The notes under the pieces were generated by a model. It did no database searches and was not told the DNA's origin. It saw only the letters and a program-made list of their open reading frames with translations. 64,000 bases of DNA from Amphiura filiformis. Taxonomy: Eukaryota > Echinodermata > Ophiuroidea > Amphilepidida > Amphiuridae. This document shows positions 34,812-46,853 of this stretch, one piece after another (position 1 is the stretch's first letter; each line of letters starts with the position of its first letter). Where the stretch lies: NCBI RefSeq assembly GCF_039555335.1, contig NC_092629.1:33001796-33065795 (forward strand). The letters run 5' to 3'. The translations under genes and the position numbers were made by a program.

Positions 34812-36066
34812 CAAAAATTTGGAATAGAATGTTTGGAATTTTGTAAATAAAATACTAAAAGCATTTTGCAAAATGTGCTCTGACCAATTTATAAAGCATT
34901 TCATTGGCTTTAATTTGACATATTGGTTGACATGTTTGGAATTATGGTAAATCATTAAAAAATATTTATTAATTATGTCCATTAATTAAATGATATTCTC
35001 TGACACAATGGTAGGAGTTGACAAAAGTCAATACTTTGACTTTTTGATAAGTTTAATTCTTATAACATATTCATTTTTGACGATAAAAAAATAAATTCAT
35101 TTTTTTCATACATTTCTTTTTATTATGCTAATTATATGAAAATGTACGAAAACGTGTCAAATTTTGTATACACATTCGATATTTTTATCAATTATTTAAA
35201 AAAATCCACATTAGACCCCATTTTTTTTCAGGAAATAAAAGATTAGATTACCATAAAAAGGAAACATTAATCTTTTTGTGGGGTCTAATGTATTTTTACA
35301 TAGAATTTTCAACGTTTTTTCTATCCTTATTCGTGCTCAATTAAAAAAAAATATTTTGGCCTATATAAAATTGAAATAAAATTCCTCTTAAACGACATCA
35401 AATGTGCCACAATTTGGTATCACGAATCGTTATATATGATGTGCAGTAAATATTCATATATTCTTTTATACATAGGACGCTTCAATTTTGACACACAAAA
35501 TATTTCATTGAAAACCCTCTCACTCGGCTATTTAAATAAGGTAACCACGCTTCCCTAGAATGTGCAACAAATTAGCATTAAAAGTTTTCTATTTTAGCAG
35601 CATTCTAGAAACTCTTGCCGTTTGACGAATAGAGAAGTAGCTTCTGATCACGCGAGATCGGGTCGACCAAAGTAAGTAAGTCGTAACAAGAACTGTCTTT
35701 AAAAAAGACAACGCCATAGATGATGATCATAAATAATATTATAATATACTGAGATGTATTTATTTATTAAAAGGGTCAAATAAGGTAAATTTTTCCAATA
35801 CTACATGTATACGTGTATAAATTATCGCTTTAAATAAATTTGTTGCTTATTTTTGGTTAGGCTGTATAAAATAACTACCGTTTCAGTCCATGACACAAAG
35901 CCAAAGACTCATTTACCAGCCGGGATTGATCTAGCAACTATGAAAGTGAAAAAATAAATGTGCATTTGGATCGGAAAGATGCCAAATTACTGGTAATCAC
36001 AGATGAAAAACTTTTTATAAAGTAAATTTTAGGGTAGAGCTTAGGGTAAAAAACATAGAAACGTAC
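34812..36066. other. PGRP intron sequence
   Basis: No exon recognised. A hairpin at about 35206-35292 has ATTAGACCCC arms inverted as GGGGTCTAAT. The rest is AT-rich. Confidence 0.5.
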
Positions 36067-36215
36067 CAACTCGCTCCTGAAATTACCGATAAAAGAGAAC
36101 GCCAGACCAACGTCATTATAGCCTTTGGTATGAGCCCCTTTTCGATCCCAGCCTCGTCCTTCGTAGGCATTGCCATCTTCACCAATTAGAAAACTATAAC
36201 CGATATCCTTCCAAC
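36067..36215 (-). CDS. PGRP domain, middle exon
   Basis: The acceptor CTCCTAG is followed by a split Gly codon and WKDIGYSFLIGEDGNAYEGR. The Tyr of AYEGRGW is the conserved tyrosine of the PGRP zinc site. GAHTKGYNDVGLAFSFIGNF follows, the conserved core of the domain. The donor is GTACGT after FRSEL, in phase 0. The 149-nt exon joins both neighbours without a frame change. A hydrophobic MVRHFQWLLFILILL frame just upstream is intron, not a signal peptide. Confidence 0.92.
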
Positions 36216-36553
36216 CTAGGAGTATGAGGATGAAAAGAAGCCATTGAAAATGACGCACCAAACTATTCCTTATAGGATCAGATTATACGCTTGTATGGTT
36301 TTTCTTACCAATTTTCATGTTCAGTTTTTAATAAATTACTTTGTTAAGATGTTAATGCTGGTAAATAAGTTTATCATAAATCCCATTAAAGCCTTAATGT
36401 ACGATTTCCGTCAAATTTTGATTTTGTTATTCTTTATTCAAAATGTTGAAATAATATTAGTAATAACTGACGGGAAGGGCTGCTGTCCATTTTAGGTTGA
36501 AATAACAAGGTGAAGTGAAAGAAACTCCACTGGTTATTTTGGCCAGTTGGGAG

Positions 36554-36593
36554 GACATATTATCATATAATTTTAAAATTATGATAATATGTC
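36554..36593. repeat. AT-rich palindrome
   Basis: GACATATTATCATA is mirrored by TGATAATATGTC around an AATTTTAAAATT centre. It could extrude as a hairpin; no function assigned. Confidence 0.8.
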
Positions 36594-37613
36594 AAACTTT
36601 GCTCTGTTGACCTACAAAGACAACAAATTTGGCCGATTCCATTTAGGTGCAAGTTGGGACATGTGTAAACATTACAAATATACAAAAAAATCAGGTTTGA
36701 AAAAAATTAACCAATAAAATCGTACATTATGGCTTTAAGTGTTTTTGTCGCACTCTAAGAAGTCAATAACCTCTTAATCTTGAAATAAAAAGGGCCTCAT
36801 CGTTTACCCCGAAGATCCTGGAAACTGCTAGCAATGTCAATTACTTACGTGAAAACTGCTGTACCAATGTCCCTGCCAAAAAAATTCCACTAGCTCTTAA
36901 AATGGGTGATTTTAAATAATGTGGCATTTGAAGCAGTATTATATATTTGCAATAAATATCATCTTATTTATTTACTAATGTCAATTAAGTGAAAGAAAAA
37001 CATGAAAACTTTTGTTTTTGCTGAGATCTTTGACGATAAGCATGATAGTTCATTTTACGTGGTACAAAGTTCGGCGATTAAGGTGGTACTACACCCCTGA
37101 TAAAGTGTGTGACTAATTTTGCATTTTTCTCAAATGTTGTGTATATTATAGGGGCAAGGAATTCAATTACTTCACCGAAATTTCATAGATTCAAGACAAG
37201 TAGTTCATTATATATGTTAAGATCAGTCTCGCTCACCAACGCTCGGCCAAACTCAATTTCTAGTGAGCGATTTTCCACTCGCCATCGCTCCCGGCGAACC
37301 ATCGCGATCACCCAAAATTGAATCCAATTTACATTCAAGTTTCAGCATTTTAATGTATTCATTCGATTAACGGTAATAAATTATAGCCTTAATCTCTAAA
37401 AACGAAAGAGATGGTGTCTATAAGTTTCTATAGTGCGTACGTGGTCCATATTGGTATGAATTAATGGTCTTTCAGACCTAGAGAGTGACTTGGCCACTAC
37501 ATACAACTAGAGAGTGATTTGACCACTCGCCTAGCATCATACTAGCGAGTGATTGACCACTCGCCATTTTTAAAAAGATTTAAAAATCTAGACGGCAAGG
37601 CCTGCATACCTAC
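36594..37613. other. PGRP intron sequence
   Basis: No exon seen. Short repeats with AGTGATTTGACCACTCGCC occur at about 37480-37565. Confidence 0.45.
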
Positions 37614-37820
37614 CCTTTGTATTCATGTGATAGTTCTGAATGCTCCGCACTCTTGAACTGCATTCTGATTGGTTGGAACACGGAAGCCCGTCCGTATGGT
37701 GTATAATACTGTAAAATACTGATCCCGCTAAGTTCTTAACGGTGGCCGTTGAATTCTCAGCTCCCCAATCGTTACGACTGATTACAGTAACTTGTTGGCA
37801 CGGGTCATCAGCTTCACCGT
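37614..37820 (-). CDS. PGRP domain, first domain exon
   Basis: The acceptor TTTTTCACACAG precedes a split codon, then GEADDPCQQVTVISRNDWGA, the standard start of a PGRP domain. SVFYSIIHHTDG supplies the first zinc-binding His, and CSNQSECSSRV the conserved cysteine pair. The donor GTAGGT follows HMNTKG. The exon is 207 nt, phase 1 on both sides. No signal peptide is encoded here, so an upstream exon is required. The preceding mini-exon at 41056 ends in G, which would make the split codon GAC (Asp). Confidence 0.92.
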
Positions 37821-38119
37821 CTGTGTGAAAAATATGAATTGCAGATACACAAATATCTTTAGTGTACAAACTTTTGGCGTAAATTGATTCCCTAGATATA
37901 ATTAGTGATGATGTACAGCTTATTTTATTCCGTGTGATGGAGGTTTAAACTTGATATGTCCGCCAACAAAATGTAGATTTTTGAAAATAATTTCGGTTAA
38001 TGTTAACAAAATAAATATTAATGTTCTTTTTATGACATGTCTAGATACCATCTACTAGTACCCTGTGAATGTCAAGTTCACAACTTGCATATTTATCCCG
38101 CATTCCATATATTCCTGAG

Positions 38120-38435
38120 CGGCGGCGTAGCTGGGATTTTTTCCAGGGGGGGAGGCAAGCCTGTATGGGGCGGGGGCCCAAAGCCACCAAATTTCCCTGC
38201 ACTTGGGGGGGGGGGGGGGGCCAAATAGAAAATTGTTGCCAGGCTTTTTATAATAATCGTATGGTATTGCATATCGTATGGATTCCCCATCTCTCTGCCC
38301 CTCCTCTCCCTCTCTCTCCTCTCTTTTTTCCTCTTTCTCCCTCCTTTTTCCTCTTTTTTCCTTGCACTAGGGGCCGGGGGCCCTAATTGGCAATTTTTGC
38401 CAGGGGGCAATTGCCCCCCGGCAGCTACGCCACTG
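38120..38435. mobile_element. hAT-type MITE (316 bp)
   Basis: Ends CGGCGGCGTAGCTG and CAGCTACGCCACTG are near-perfect inverted repeats of the CAGTGGCGTAG kind common in hAT elements. A perfect 8-bp duplication TTCCTGAG flanks it (38112-38119 and 38436-38443). G/C homopolymers inside. Non-coding. Confidence 0.88.
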
Positions 38436-38536
38436 TTCCTGAGCAAGATCTTTACGTGACTCATTATGCAACACGAGGTTTATTGCCTATGTTGATGACA
38501 GGAGATAACCTTTTGGTTAGGTTTAGGGTTAGTGTC

Positions 38537-38744
<208 letters not shown>

Positions 38745-38749
38745 GTAAA

Positions 38750-40280
38750 GGGGTACAATGTCCGGATTATTCCGAGCTTATGATCCACGGGATGATTAGA
38801 TGCGAAGTTGAAATATTGGTCCGTGTGTGTGCTCTCGCGATAGATTTGGACTTTGACGAACTGTCCGGTTTCATAACTGACAGGAAGGCACGGGAGTGAT
38901 TTTCCTCTCCTTCAGTAGTAAATTTAATGTCCTGATCCTGGGAGGTCAGATGGTCTGTGAACTTTTGCGAATAACACCTCTTGAGTTTGCAACGAGTGTC
39001 ATCTACATAACGATATCACCACAAAGTGGATTGCTCGTTGTTCCAGGTGTTTCATGTAGATGTTGCACAATATAAGGGGAGTCCCATCGCTTGTTGTTCG
39101 TAAAAGTTTCCACTGAACAAAAGAGATAATTCTGATCTATTAAAAAAACAGATGTAAATGGCGTGGTGACGTCATCGTCCTCTACTCTACTAATTAGATC
39201 AGCAGATAACGCAATTTAATGTTATAGCAAGGCGAATGTGGTAAATCTGTTGAAATCTATCTGTCCAAGATGACCAAAACGTAGGTTTTAAAAGTCAAAA
39301 CCTAAAGTGTTCTTTACAATATTTTTCAAATTTTATGTTATTAAGTGAAAGAGCACACTTACATGTATATTGGCCATATACTAGCTACATTAGAATGAGC
39401 AATGACCAATTCTCTTTAAATTGCAAATCTTGTGCAAAAGTTACTATTTTCGCCTGTTTTGTCATACGGTTGTAAATTCAATGAACTATTACTTTGCTAA
39501 AGAGCGTTTACAAATTGATATGTGGTAGACCATAACATTTTGGGGGATTCTCAGTAGTTGGATATAATTTTCGATATTCGACCCTTTGTGGTATTATACA
39601 GCAATACCATAAGTGCTATCTTATAGCGAGATGTGGGGTCGAGGTTTACCTAATCTCTTGTAAGTGACATTATCACTGAGTAAATTATCACATTTCTGAT
39701 GGTATTCTCTTATATCTAAAATTACACACAAGCGGCCTTTATCAGCAGGTTAAATACGAATGCTCTGATGTTTTCTGAGATTTTGGAGTGCCTTTATTTT
39801 CTCCATTCTACCAAACTAAGATTATAGTCACTTTTCTTGGGTTTACTCACGAGATTGACAACTTTGGATCGCAATTCATTGGCGTGTATCTCTGATAAAT
39901 TCCGACATAAACGTTCGGTCGCTGTAACAACTTCTACAATTGGGATTTTGATGTCAGTGACAGCAAAATTCAAACCACGTGCGAGCAGACACAACTCCGG
40001 GTCGCTAAGAATACGCTGGGAAAAATTCTTAACCCATTTGCTGATACATTCCGAGGCAATGTTACAATTGGAATTAATGTTACAATTAGAATTGCGTTTA
40101 TATGTCTCTGTTCTCTTTTCCACGAGGCGAGCGAATTTCTGTTGTGACGTTGTTTTGACGTTTCGTGCTCTTTGACCTCTGATCTCGTTAATCGTATTTC
40201 TACTTCCGCTTTATCGTCAGCTGACAAATGTCTCGCGCGAAAGACGCGATTTTCAAAGCGATCTTTTTCTTTGTCCAAAT
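38750..40280 (-). mobile_element. Penelope-like element RT remnant
   Basis: Scattered minus-strand frames match Penelope-type RTs in order: KWVKNFSQRILS and LLARGLNFAVTDIKIP near 40000-39900; a degenerate PADKGR-type segment near 39730, followed by CDNLLSDNVTYKRLGKPRP; RYVDDT near 39020; and YRESTHTDQYFNFASNHP with HKLGIIRTLYPF near 38830-38750. Stops and frameshifts are frequent, so it is an old copy. It lies in the interval between the last mini-exon and the PGRP exons. Confidence 0.75.
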
Positions 40281-40402
40281 GAACTCATTTCTGAACAATC
40301 TGTCCAATTCCAACTTTCAAAAGGGAGCGTTCCACTCTTTTTAGTACTATTATCTGCTTTCTATCCTTTTTACGGAGCTTGACAAACGTAAGCTTGCTGG
40401 TG

Positions 40403-40555
40403 CAGTGGCGTAGCGTCATAGGCGCACAGGGGCACGTGCGCCCCCCATCGATTGCAAAATTTATAAAATCCCATAGGAAAATTGCCACAAAACGCCCCCC
40501 CCCCATCATGGTCGGTGCACCCCCACCCAATATGACGACCCACGCTACGCCACTG
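40403..40555. mobile_element. hAT-type MITE (153 bp)
   Basis: It starts CAGTGGCGTAGCGT and ends ACGCTACGCCACTG. The 8-bp flanks TGCTGGTG and TACTGGCG match at six positions, a decayed duplication. Confidence 0.8.
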
Positions 40556-40704
40556 TACTGGCGTGATGTTAGACAGAGACCATAGGTGGTTTGAACGGTA
40601 AATGTGACATTTACGACAAACGACCCCTAACCCTAATCTCTAACCCCTCACCTAATTAGCATATGGAGATGTGTATGTCTTAAATGCCACATATACCGTT
40701 TGAA

Positions 40705-40831
40705 CGGGGAGTCAAGGAGGCAGTGCAAATCAGAGTCAACCAGTCATCTCTCAACAAAGACGGGGGCAGGTTCAAACTTCCAGGAGTCTACGAGACTGTG
40801 ATCAAGTCAAAGGTCAAAAAGGTCACGACCT
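40705..40831 (+). pseudogene. Penelope-like C-terminal fragment
   Basis: The plus strand reads GVKEAVQIRVNQSSLNKDGG and RFKLPGVYETVIKSKV, the C-terminal region after the GIY-YIG endonuclease in Penelope-like elements. Only about 40 codons remain. It is in the opposite orientation to the RT remnant at 38750-40280. Confidence 0.6.
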
Positions 40832-41055
40832 GATGATCAACATCACAGTCTCAGTCACGCTGATGAAAGTTGGAGTAACCGAGAAGTGGGAATTTTCTTG
40901 TGTTTGGATCAAAAGTTAATTAAAGAACGCATTGCTATCAGCGCACACGTTTTTGAATTTTCATTCAAATTGGACCAACTTAAATTTTTTCTCAGATTTC
41001 TCCCTCTCCCCTCCCTCCCGACAAATTCCAGCTATGCTACTGCAATGCCTCTTAC

Positions 41056-41094
41056 CTGTGCTTGTTGGCAGGGTAGTACGTCCATTCGTTTCCT
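41056..41094 (-). CDS. Mini-exon 9 (39 nt)
   Basis: The acceptor TTATTAACGCAG and donor GTAAGAGG bound 39 nt encoding, with the borrowed base, x-ETNGRTTLPTST. Phase 1 on both sides. It is the last mini-exon before the PGRP exons and follows the 43.1k IgGFc exon, after the relic at 41.7k. It lies between two Penelope-like scraps. Confidence 0.7.
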
Positions 41095-41164
41095 CTGCGT
41101 TAATAAAGGGAAAAGAACGTTGTAAACACATAAAAGAAGATCGTCAAACACGTGACTGACATGT

Positions 41165-41465
41165 GCAGGAGAACGACCATATTATAGACTGGGAAGAGGC
41201 TAAGGTAGTAGGTAAAGAGGCTGATAGATACAAGCGGTGGATTAAGGAGGCGATAGAGATCAGAAAACAGGAGACCATCATGAACAGGGACGAGGGGCAA
41301 TACATTCTCAGTCACGTGTTTGACGATCTTCTTGGATAGAGAACTGGCAACCACGTTGCTAAGCAACCATCAACATCAGTGGTACACAGAAGTTCGTCAC
41401 AACAACAATAGTGTAAAAAAGATGTCTGGTAGACATCGAAACGTCCACAGTGAGTACTGTTTATT
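41165..41465 (+). pseudogene. Penelope-like C-terminal fragment and 3' region
   Basis: The frame reads DWEEAKVVGKEADRYKRWIK, AIEIRKQETI and MNRDEGQYILSHVFDDLL to a stop near 41337, typical of the C-terminus of Penelope-like elements. About 60 codons remain. The following 120 bp, including GATGTCTGGTAGACATCGAA, resembles their 3' flanking region. Confidence 0.65.
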
Positions 41466-41689
41466 GGACTAGAAATAAGAAAATTCTACTATTATGTTTC
41501 ATAACAGTCCTGAGGAACATGTTCAGCGTTGTAAACACAATTATAGGAAAACAATGAATTTTAACAATAGGCATATACCAATTAAGCTCGAAAGGTGGTC
41601 ATCATGCATGAAAGAATTAGTTGGGGGAATTACGTGTTACTTGAATGTTGGTACATTGTTGTTATATGGTTCTTAAGGTAGCACAATTT

Positions 41690-41707
41690 AGCTACCATTC
41701 GGTTCCT
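41690..41707 (-). pseudogene. Truncated mini-exon relic
   Basis: The acceptor ATTAACGCAG and first codons (AG GAA CCG AAT GG) of the mini-exon are present, then the sequence jumps to GTAGC-TAA intron-type DNA. The donor is lost, so it cannot act as a normal exon. Confidence 0.65.
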
Positions 41708-41886
41708 CTGCGTTAATATGGTTAACAAAGGAAAAAACAAAACATAGTAAACACAATGTAGGGAAACAATAGGCATACGTACCAATTAAGCTCATATGAA
41801 AGGAGGTCATCATACATCAAAGAATTAGTTGGGGAAATTACGTGTCATTTGGATGTTGGTACATTATTGTTGTTATATAGTCCCTA

Positions 41887-42774
41887 CTCCCAATTCCAGA
41901 AAAATGTAGCACTATTTTTTTGGCATTAAAAATATTAGCAAGTTATGCCAAATGAAACATAGCTCAATCTAGAAATAAAAGAAAAAGTTCACTATTTTAC
42001 TAATTTCTTGACAAAGAGCCAAAACCATGCATTTTCGGCATGTTTTCTGACAATCGAGTCACATAAATCAAAGACTTGGAACAAGTCTAAGCATTCAAAA
42101 TCTTGAGTATAGGCTGAAATTTTGCTCTAATTTTCATTTTTTTTGTGTGTTACTTGAATTAAATTGATGCTTATAAGAAAGAAACAAGTCTTTTTCAAAA
42201 ATTAGAATGTATAAACTGAAGTTAGTCTTAGTACAGAGGCATCAGCGTGGCACACTGGTTAAGGTCTTTGCCTTTGGTGCGAGAGATCCCGGATTCGATT
42301 CCCCGCAGGACCTAAAAAAATCTCCGCTCTCCCCGTGGTTCATCTGGTAATGGCGGGGCGGATGATCCATGATTAAAAGACCTCATTTACAGGCGGTTCC
42401 GATCAGGGTAACGCCCGATTGTCGGCTACACTAGCCTGTCCTGTAAAAATACGACGACCAGGTATCTACGGCGACCCCCTTCGTTCACCAGGTCACCTGG
42501 CCGAGGTATCGTCAACGTTATCTCCAAGATTTCAGCTATTAATGCCTAACTATGCTCGTCTTTGGGCTTGATTGTTACAGCATACGAAAAACACACCAAA
42601 AAAACGTATGTTATTGGCCCTTATCTCCAAAAATTGGCCAAATATTAACATTTGACTTTTATTGCTAGTAAGGACTAGCTAAAGGATTAGGATTTAGCTA
42701 TGTTTCATTTGGCAAAACAGGATAATATTTTTTAATCCCAAAAAAATAGTGCTGTATTTTTCTAGAATGGGGAG
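41887..42774. mobile_element. 888-bp inverted-repeat MITE
   Basis: It starts CTCCCAATTCCAGAAAAATG and ends with the near-complement CTAGAATGGGGAG, between TA dinucleotides. The inner arms contain CACTATTTTTTTGG and its complement, and GCCAAATGAAACATAGCT inverted near 42700. A SINE lies inside. Confidence 0.78.
42240..42600 (+). mobile_element. Putative tRNA-derived SINE
   Basis: GTGGCACACTGGTTAAGG (A box) and GGATTCGATTCCCC (B box) are followed by a unique GC-richer body to about 42600. The segment interrupts an otherwise symmetrical MITE. No second copy is present in the window to prove amplification. Confidence 0.5.
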
Positions 42775-43088
42775 TAAGGTAGTACAATTTTCTGTCTTTA
42801 TATAGTTCTTCATAGCCACTTTGGTCTCGTCTGATATGAACTGGATTTCGCTATACATCATTTGGTCAATTAATATTGATTAACAATAGTCTTTGATCAC
42901 TCGTTTTTACATTACTATTTTATTTTCACTTGCGGCCAAACTTATATATAATATGTGCTTTACTTTTTATGGCTGATCAAATCATCCTGTATATCGTGTA
43001 TTTGAAACTTCAGAAAAAAACATCAGTTTACGTCATGTGTTTAAATTGACAAGCACCAAGCATAAACAAGCAGCTTTGTCACACTTAC

Positions 43089-44315
43089 TTCTAAAATATA
43101 CGTCTGATGCCGGGTAGACGTAGGATGAAGCGCACTCACCACTGCAAATACCATAAACGTAAACAAAGAATAGGGCATTCGGGTTCGCATGCTCTATATA
43201 ATGTTCTCCTGTATCGATGCCTTTCCTGACGCAACACATTTCTTCATTATCTGAAGAAAGCTGATCATCCCAAACTGTTGTTCGATTGTCCAATAAGAGT
43301 CCATTTATGTATGTACACTCCATAACAACATTGATATAATAGAGGGCTAGATGGTCCCTGTTATTATTGCGAAATCCTTTATACCGAAATACAGAGAATG
43401 TTACATTACTGGTGTATGATGTGACCGGTGGAATAACGATCATTGATTCAAAATTTTGACGGCCTCTTCCAGTAAGGTACTGCGAGACCATAACAGGTTG
43501 GTCTGATATCAGTGTGAGGACTTTATCACCTGTTCCTTCGTAAAAGTCTTCTGGAAGAATAGTTACCGTATCAATATTAGAGATGTGCAAAGTTGTGAAC
43601 ATAGTTCCTGCATAAACTCTGAAAACATACAGGTCTGAATAGAGAAACGGTGCTAAAACATAGGTATGTCCCCAACTGCTGACTGGTGGAAGTTGCTCGA
43701 GTGCTCCGTCACCGTATCCAATGTTTTCGTTCCGTGTTGCTACGATACCACCAGCTATCACAGCAACTGGCTTGTTACTTTCTATTCGTGTTCCGGACAG
43801 GTCTTCACCATCACTTCCGTCAAACCTATAACTCTCGTACTGTCTGAGATGATAAATATTATTTTGTTGGAATTTTTTCCTAACTGAAACGACTGTATCG
43901 GGAGAAAGCGCGGTAACACAGAAGAAAGAAGTGTCTGGCGTGTATGTTGCCACATAATACAAATTTCCTAAACGCGAAGATGAATAAACAGTAAATATAT
44001 CACTTTCGATATATCCAGTATCTATAACATGCACAGTTATCATTCCCGAGGATCTTATTATACCGGTTACATTTTGCTTTCCACCGTCAAGATTAAGACG
44101 AAATTCAAATGGCAACGTGATATCGGCGTGATGTTCCCGGTCGATGGTATGATAACTCGCATAATTGAGTGAAGGAATAGAGAGCGTCACAGCAACAGGA
44201 TCTTTTGACGGTGTTGTGATAAATACGTGTGGGTAAAGACGTTTGTACGTAACTGTCGGGCCAACTGTTGGGACAGTAAACACATATTCATTCCTCATTT
44301 CGCTGTCGTCTACTC
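43089..44315 (-). CDS. IgGFc-binding domain exon 3 (409 codons)
   Basis: One 1227-nt exon, phase 1 on both sides, from acceptor TTCTTCTGGTATAG to donor GTAAGT at 43083-43088. It matches the FCGBP N-terminal IgGFc-binding family: NEYVFTVPTVGPT, PHVFITTPSKDPV, RLGNLYYVATYTPDTSFFCV, SNKPVAVIAGG, LEQLPPVSSWGHTY, PVMVSQYLTG and VIPPVTSYTSNVTFSVFRY. A Cys-containing tail (CSGECASSYVYPASDVYF) precedes the donor. In vertebrates the domain is part of mucus-associated FCGBP. Reading through the donor would add about 18 residues and a stop. The frame is intact. Confidence 0.9.
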
Positions 44316-44757
44316 CTATACCAGAAGAAATGATACATAAAAGGTAACATTAACATGGCAGCAAGTTCGGTAACTCGATAAACATAGTAAACAATATCTA
44401 TATAAGCCGTAAGATACAGGCAAATGTCTTTCATTAACGCGACGGTTGCCAGTCCGTAATAATTATTGGATATTCACACTTTCAGTCCATTTGCAATGCG
44501 CAATGGAAACTCAATGAAGATTCGAAACCTCAAAATTTTAATAGATTCTTTACTTTATTTTCTATTATTTGATAACTACAGGTATTATCGACACATCAGG
44601 TGCACAAGTGAAACAAAGAAAACCTACAAAATGTCGCCGTGATATTTTAAATATTTTTGCCCATTTTTTAAATTTCTACCCTCAATCCCTTCAAACTCGC
44701 CTCTTCTCCTCTTATAATCTAGACAAATCCCGGCTATGCCGCTGCAATGCCTCTTAC

Positions 44758-44796
44758 CTGTGCTTGTTGGTAGGGTAGTATGTCCATTCGTTTCCT
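44758..44796 (-). CDS. Mini-exon 8 (39 nt)
   Basis: Encodes x-ETNGHTTLPTST, phase 1-1, donor GTAAGAGG. The acceptor reads CATAACGTAG instead of the usual TTAACGCAG but keeps AG. It lies about 440 bp upstream, in transcription, of the 44.3k IgGFc exon. Confidence 0.72.
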
Positions 44797-45476
44797 CTAC
44801 GTTATGAAAGGAAAAACACAAAACGTAGAAAACACAATATAGAATAAAACAATACAATCTAACAATAGGCATATACCAATATTAAGCTCATATGAAAGGT
44901 GGTCATCATGCATGGAAGAATTAGTTAAGGGGGAATTAGATGTTATTGGGATGTTGGTACATTATTGTTGTCATAATAGTCCCTAAGGTAGCATAATTCT
45001 GCACGTTTCACTCTTCTAATATATAGCTTTTCATAACCACCTGGTCTCGTCTGGTCTATGTCATTCTTACACTTTTCTTTAATTCTCAGAAAGGAATCAA
45101 ATTAGCTCTTTATTTGGAAGCAAATCCTTTTAGTGTATGAAAAACGTTCTGAAAATGTGTACAAATATCGAATTTCTTGCTGCACAAGTCACGGAAAGGG
45201 GAGAAAAGGGGTCCCGCAAATATAAGTAAATAATGCGCGATGGAAACTCAACCAAGATTCGAAACAAATTTTAATAAATGCTTTATTATATTCATTAAAA
45301 TATTATGATAATTATATGTATTATTGATACATCAGATGCTCAAGTAAAACAAAGAAAATGTACAAAATGGCCGCCCTGATATTTTAGATATTGTCAACAA
45401 ACTGTCCCCCTCCCCCATAAAACTCGCCCCACTCCCTCTAGAAAAATCCCGGCTGTGGCACTGCAATGCATCTTAC

Positions 45477-45506
45477 CTGTGCTTGTAGTTCGTACATTCG
45501 TTTCCT
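45477..45506 (-). CDS. Mini-exon 7 (30 nt, 9-nt deletion)
   Basis: Encodes x-ETNVRTTST, phase 1-1, between TTAACGCAG and GTAAGATG. It lacks nine bases relative to the 39-nt form, so the frame is kept. Confidence 0.72.
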
Positions 45507-46853
45507 CTGCGTTAACAAAGGAAGAAAAACAAAACGTAGGAAAACCAATGCAGAGAAACAATACACTATAACAATAGGCATGTACCAATTAAGCTCATAT
45601 GAAAGGTGGTCATCATACATGGAAGAATTGGTTGAGGGAAATTAGGTGTTGCTGGGATGTTGGTACGTTATTGTTGTTATATAGTTCTTAAAAGGTTAGA
45701 CGCTATTTTAAACTGTTGCGATTTGGTAGTTCACAGCATCTTGCGAACGGTAGTGAGCTTTGGGGCAAAAATTGCATTTCTCATTTCATAGCGAGAGCGT
45801 AGAAGAATTCAAATATCACAGACATATTTTTGTAGGTCCTGTGGTTCTTATATGTTGTAAAGAGGGCTGAAACCACAACACTTTTGTAAAACGTAAATAA
45901 CTCATTAACAACAATAAATCAAGCATGTTTTCAAAATATATGATTTGTAGAATGAACTTTTGCAAAACATCAAAGTGTTATTTTCCAATAATATATTGAT
46001 TTAGATAATGAAAATAGATTGTTTGGCTATTTCGACCAACAATACCTAGTCTACCCTAAAGGCAGCACAATTTTGCACTCTTCAGTCTTCATGTAGCTCG
46101 TGATAACCACTCTGGTCAAGTCCTGTATGGACTGGATTTCGCTTTAAAATATTGTTAAAATAATATTGATTAAACATAGCCTTTGAACGCTTGCTTTTAC
46201 ATGAATTTTTTATTTTTACTTATGGGAAAACTTATATCGTAAGGGGGGTGACATTCTATCCATATACTTGGTGTCCTCGCGTAGCGACACTTGATACAAG
46301 AAGGTCGTAAATGCTTGTAGAATTAGGATTTTACACGAGGACAGGAAAGTATCGGGATATTATAAAAAATTACAACAAAAAGTAAAATTCTCATAAAAGA
46401 ATCAAAATTGCTCTATATTTGGATGTTAGAAGTAAATCCTTTTAATGTATAACAAAAGTTTTGAAAAGGTATACAGATATCACATTTCTTTCTGCACATG
46501 TCACGGAAAAGGGAGGAAATTTGTTCTTCACATTATTTTGTGTTCCACATTAATAAAGGGGTCATTTTCATACTTTCAGACCAATTGCAATGCGCAATGA
46601 TAATGCAACCAAGACCCGAAATCTACCCAAATTTTAATAGATTCTTTACTATATTTACTACTTATTGAGATCATTTCTTGTATTATTGTAAAATCCGATG
46701 CACAAGTGAAACAAAGAAAACGTACAAAAATGGCCGCCATGATATTTGAGATATTTTGCCCATTTTAATCAAATTTCTACCCCTCCCTCCTTGAAACTCG
46801 CCTCCCTACTCCCTCTAGAAAAATCCCGGCTATGCCACTGCAATGCCTCTTAC

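Noticed and set aside
35670..35700. AAGTCGTAACAAG-like string recalling the 3' end of small-subunit rRNA
   Set aside because: Only about 12 bases agree and the neighbouring rRNA sequence is absent.
36216..36261. Hydrophobic MVRHFQWLLFILILLG frame directly before the PGRP core, resembling a signal peptide
   Set aside because: It is intron read through the acceptor CTCCTAG. The PGRP domain starts in the exon at 37614-37820, and the split Gly codon fits the splice.
40620..40650. CCCTAACCCTAA-like string as a possible interstitial telomere repeat
   Set aside because: Fewer than three units, imperfect; not enough to support a call.
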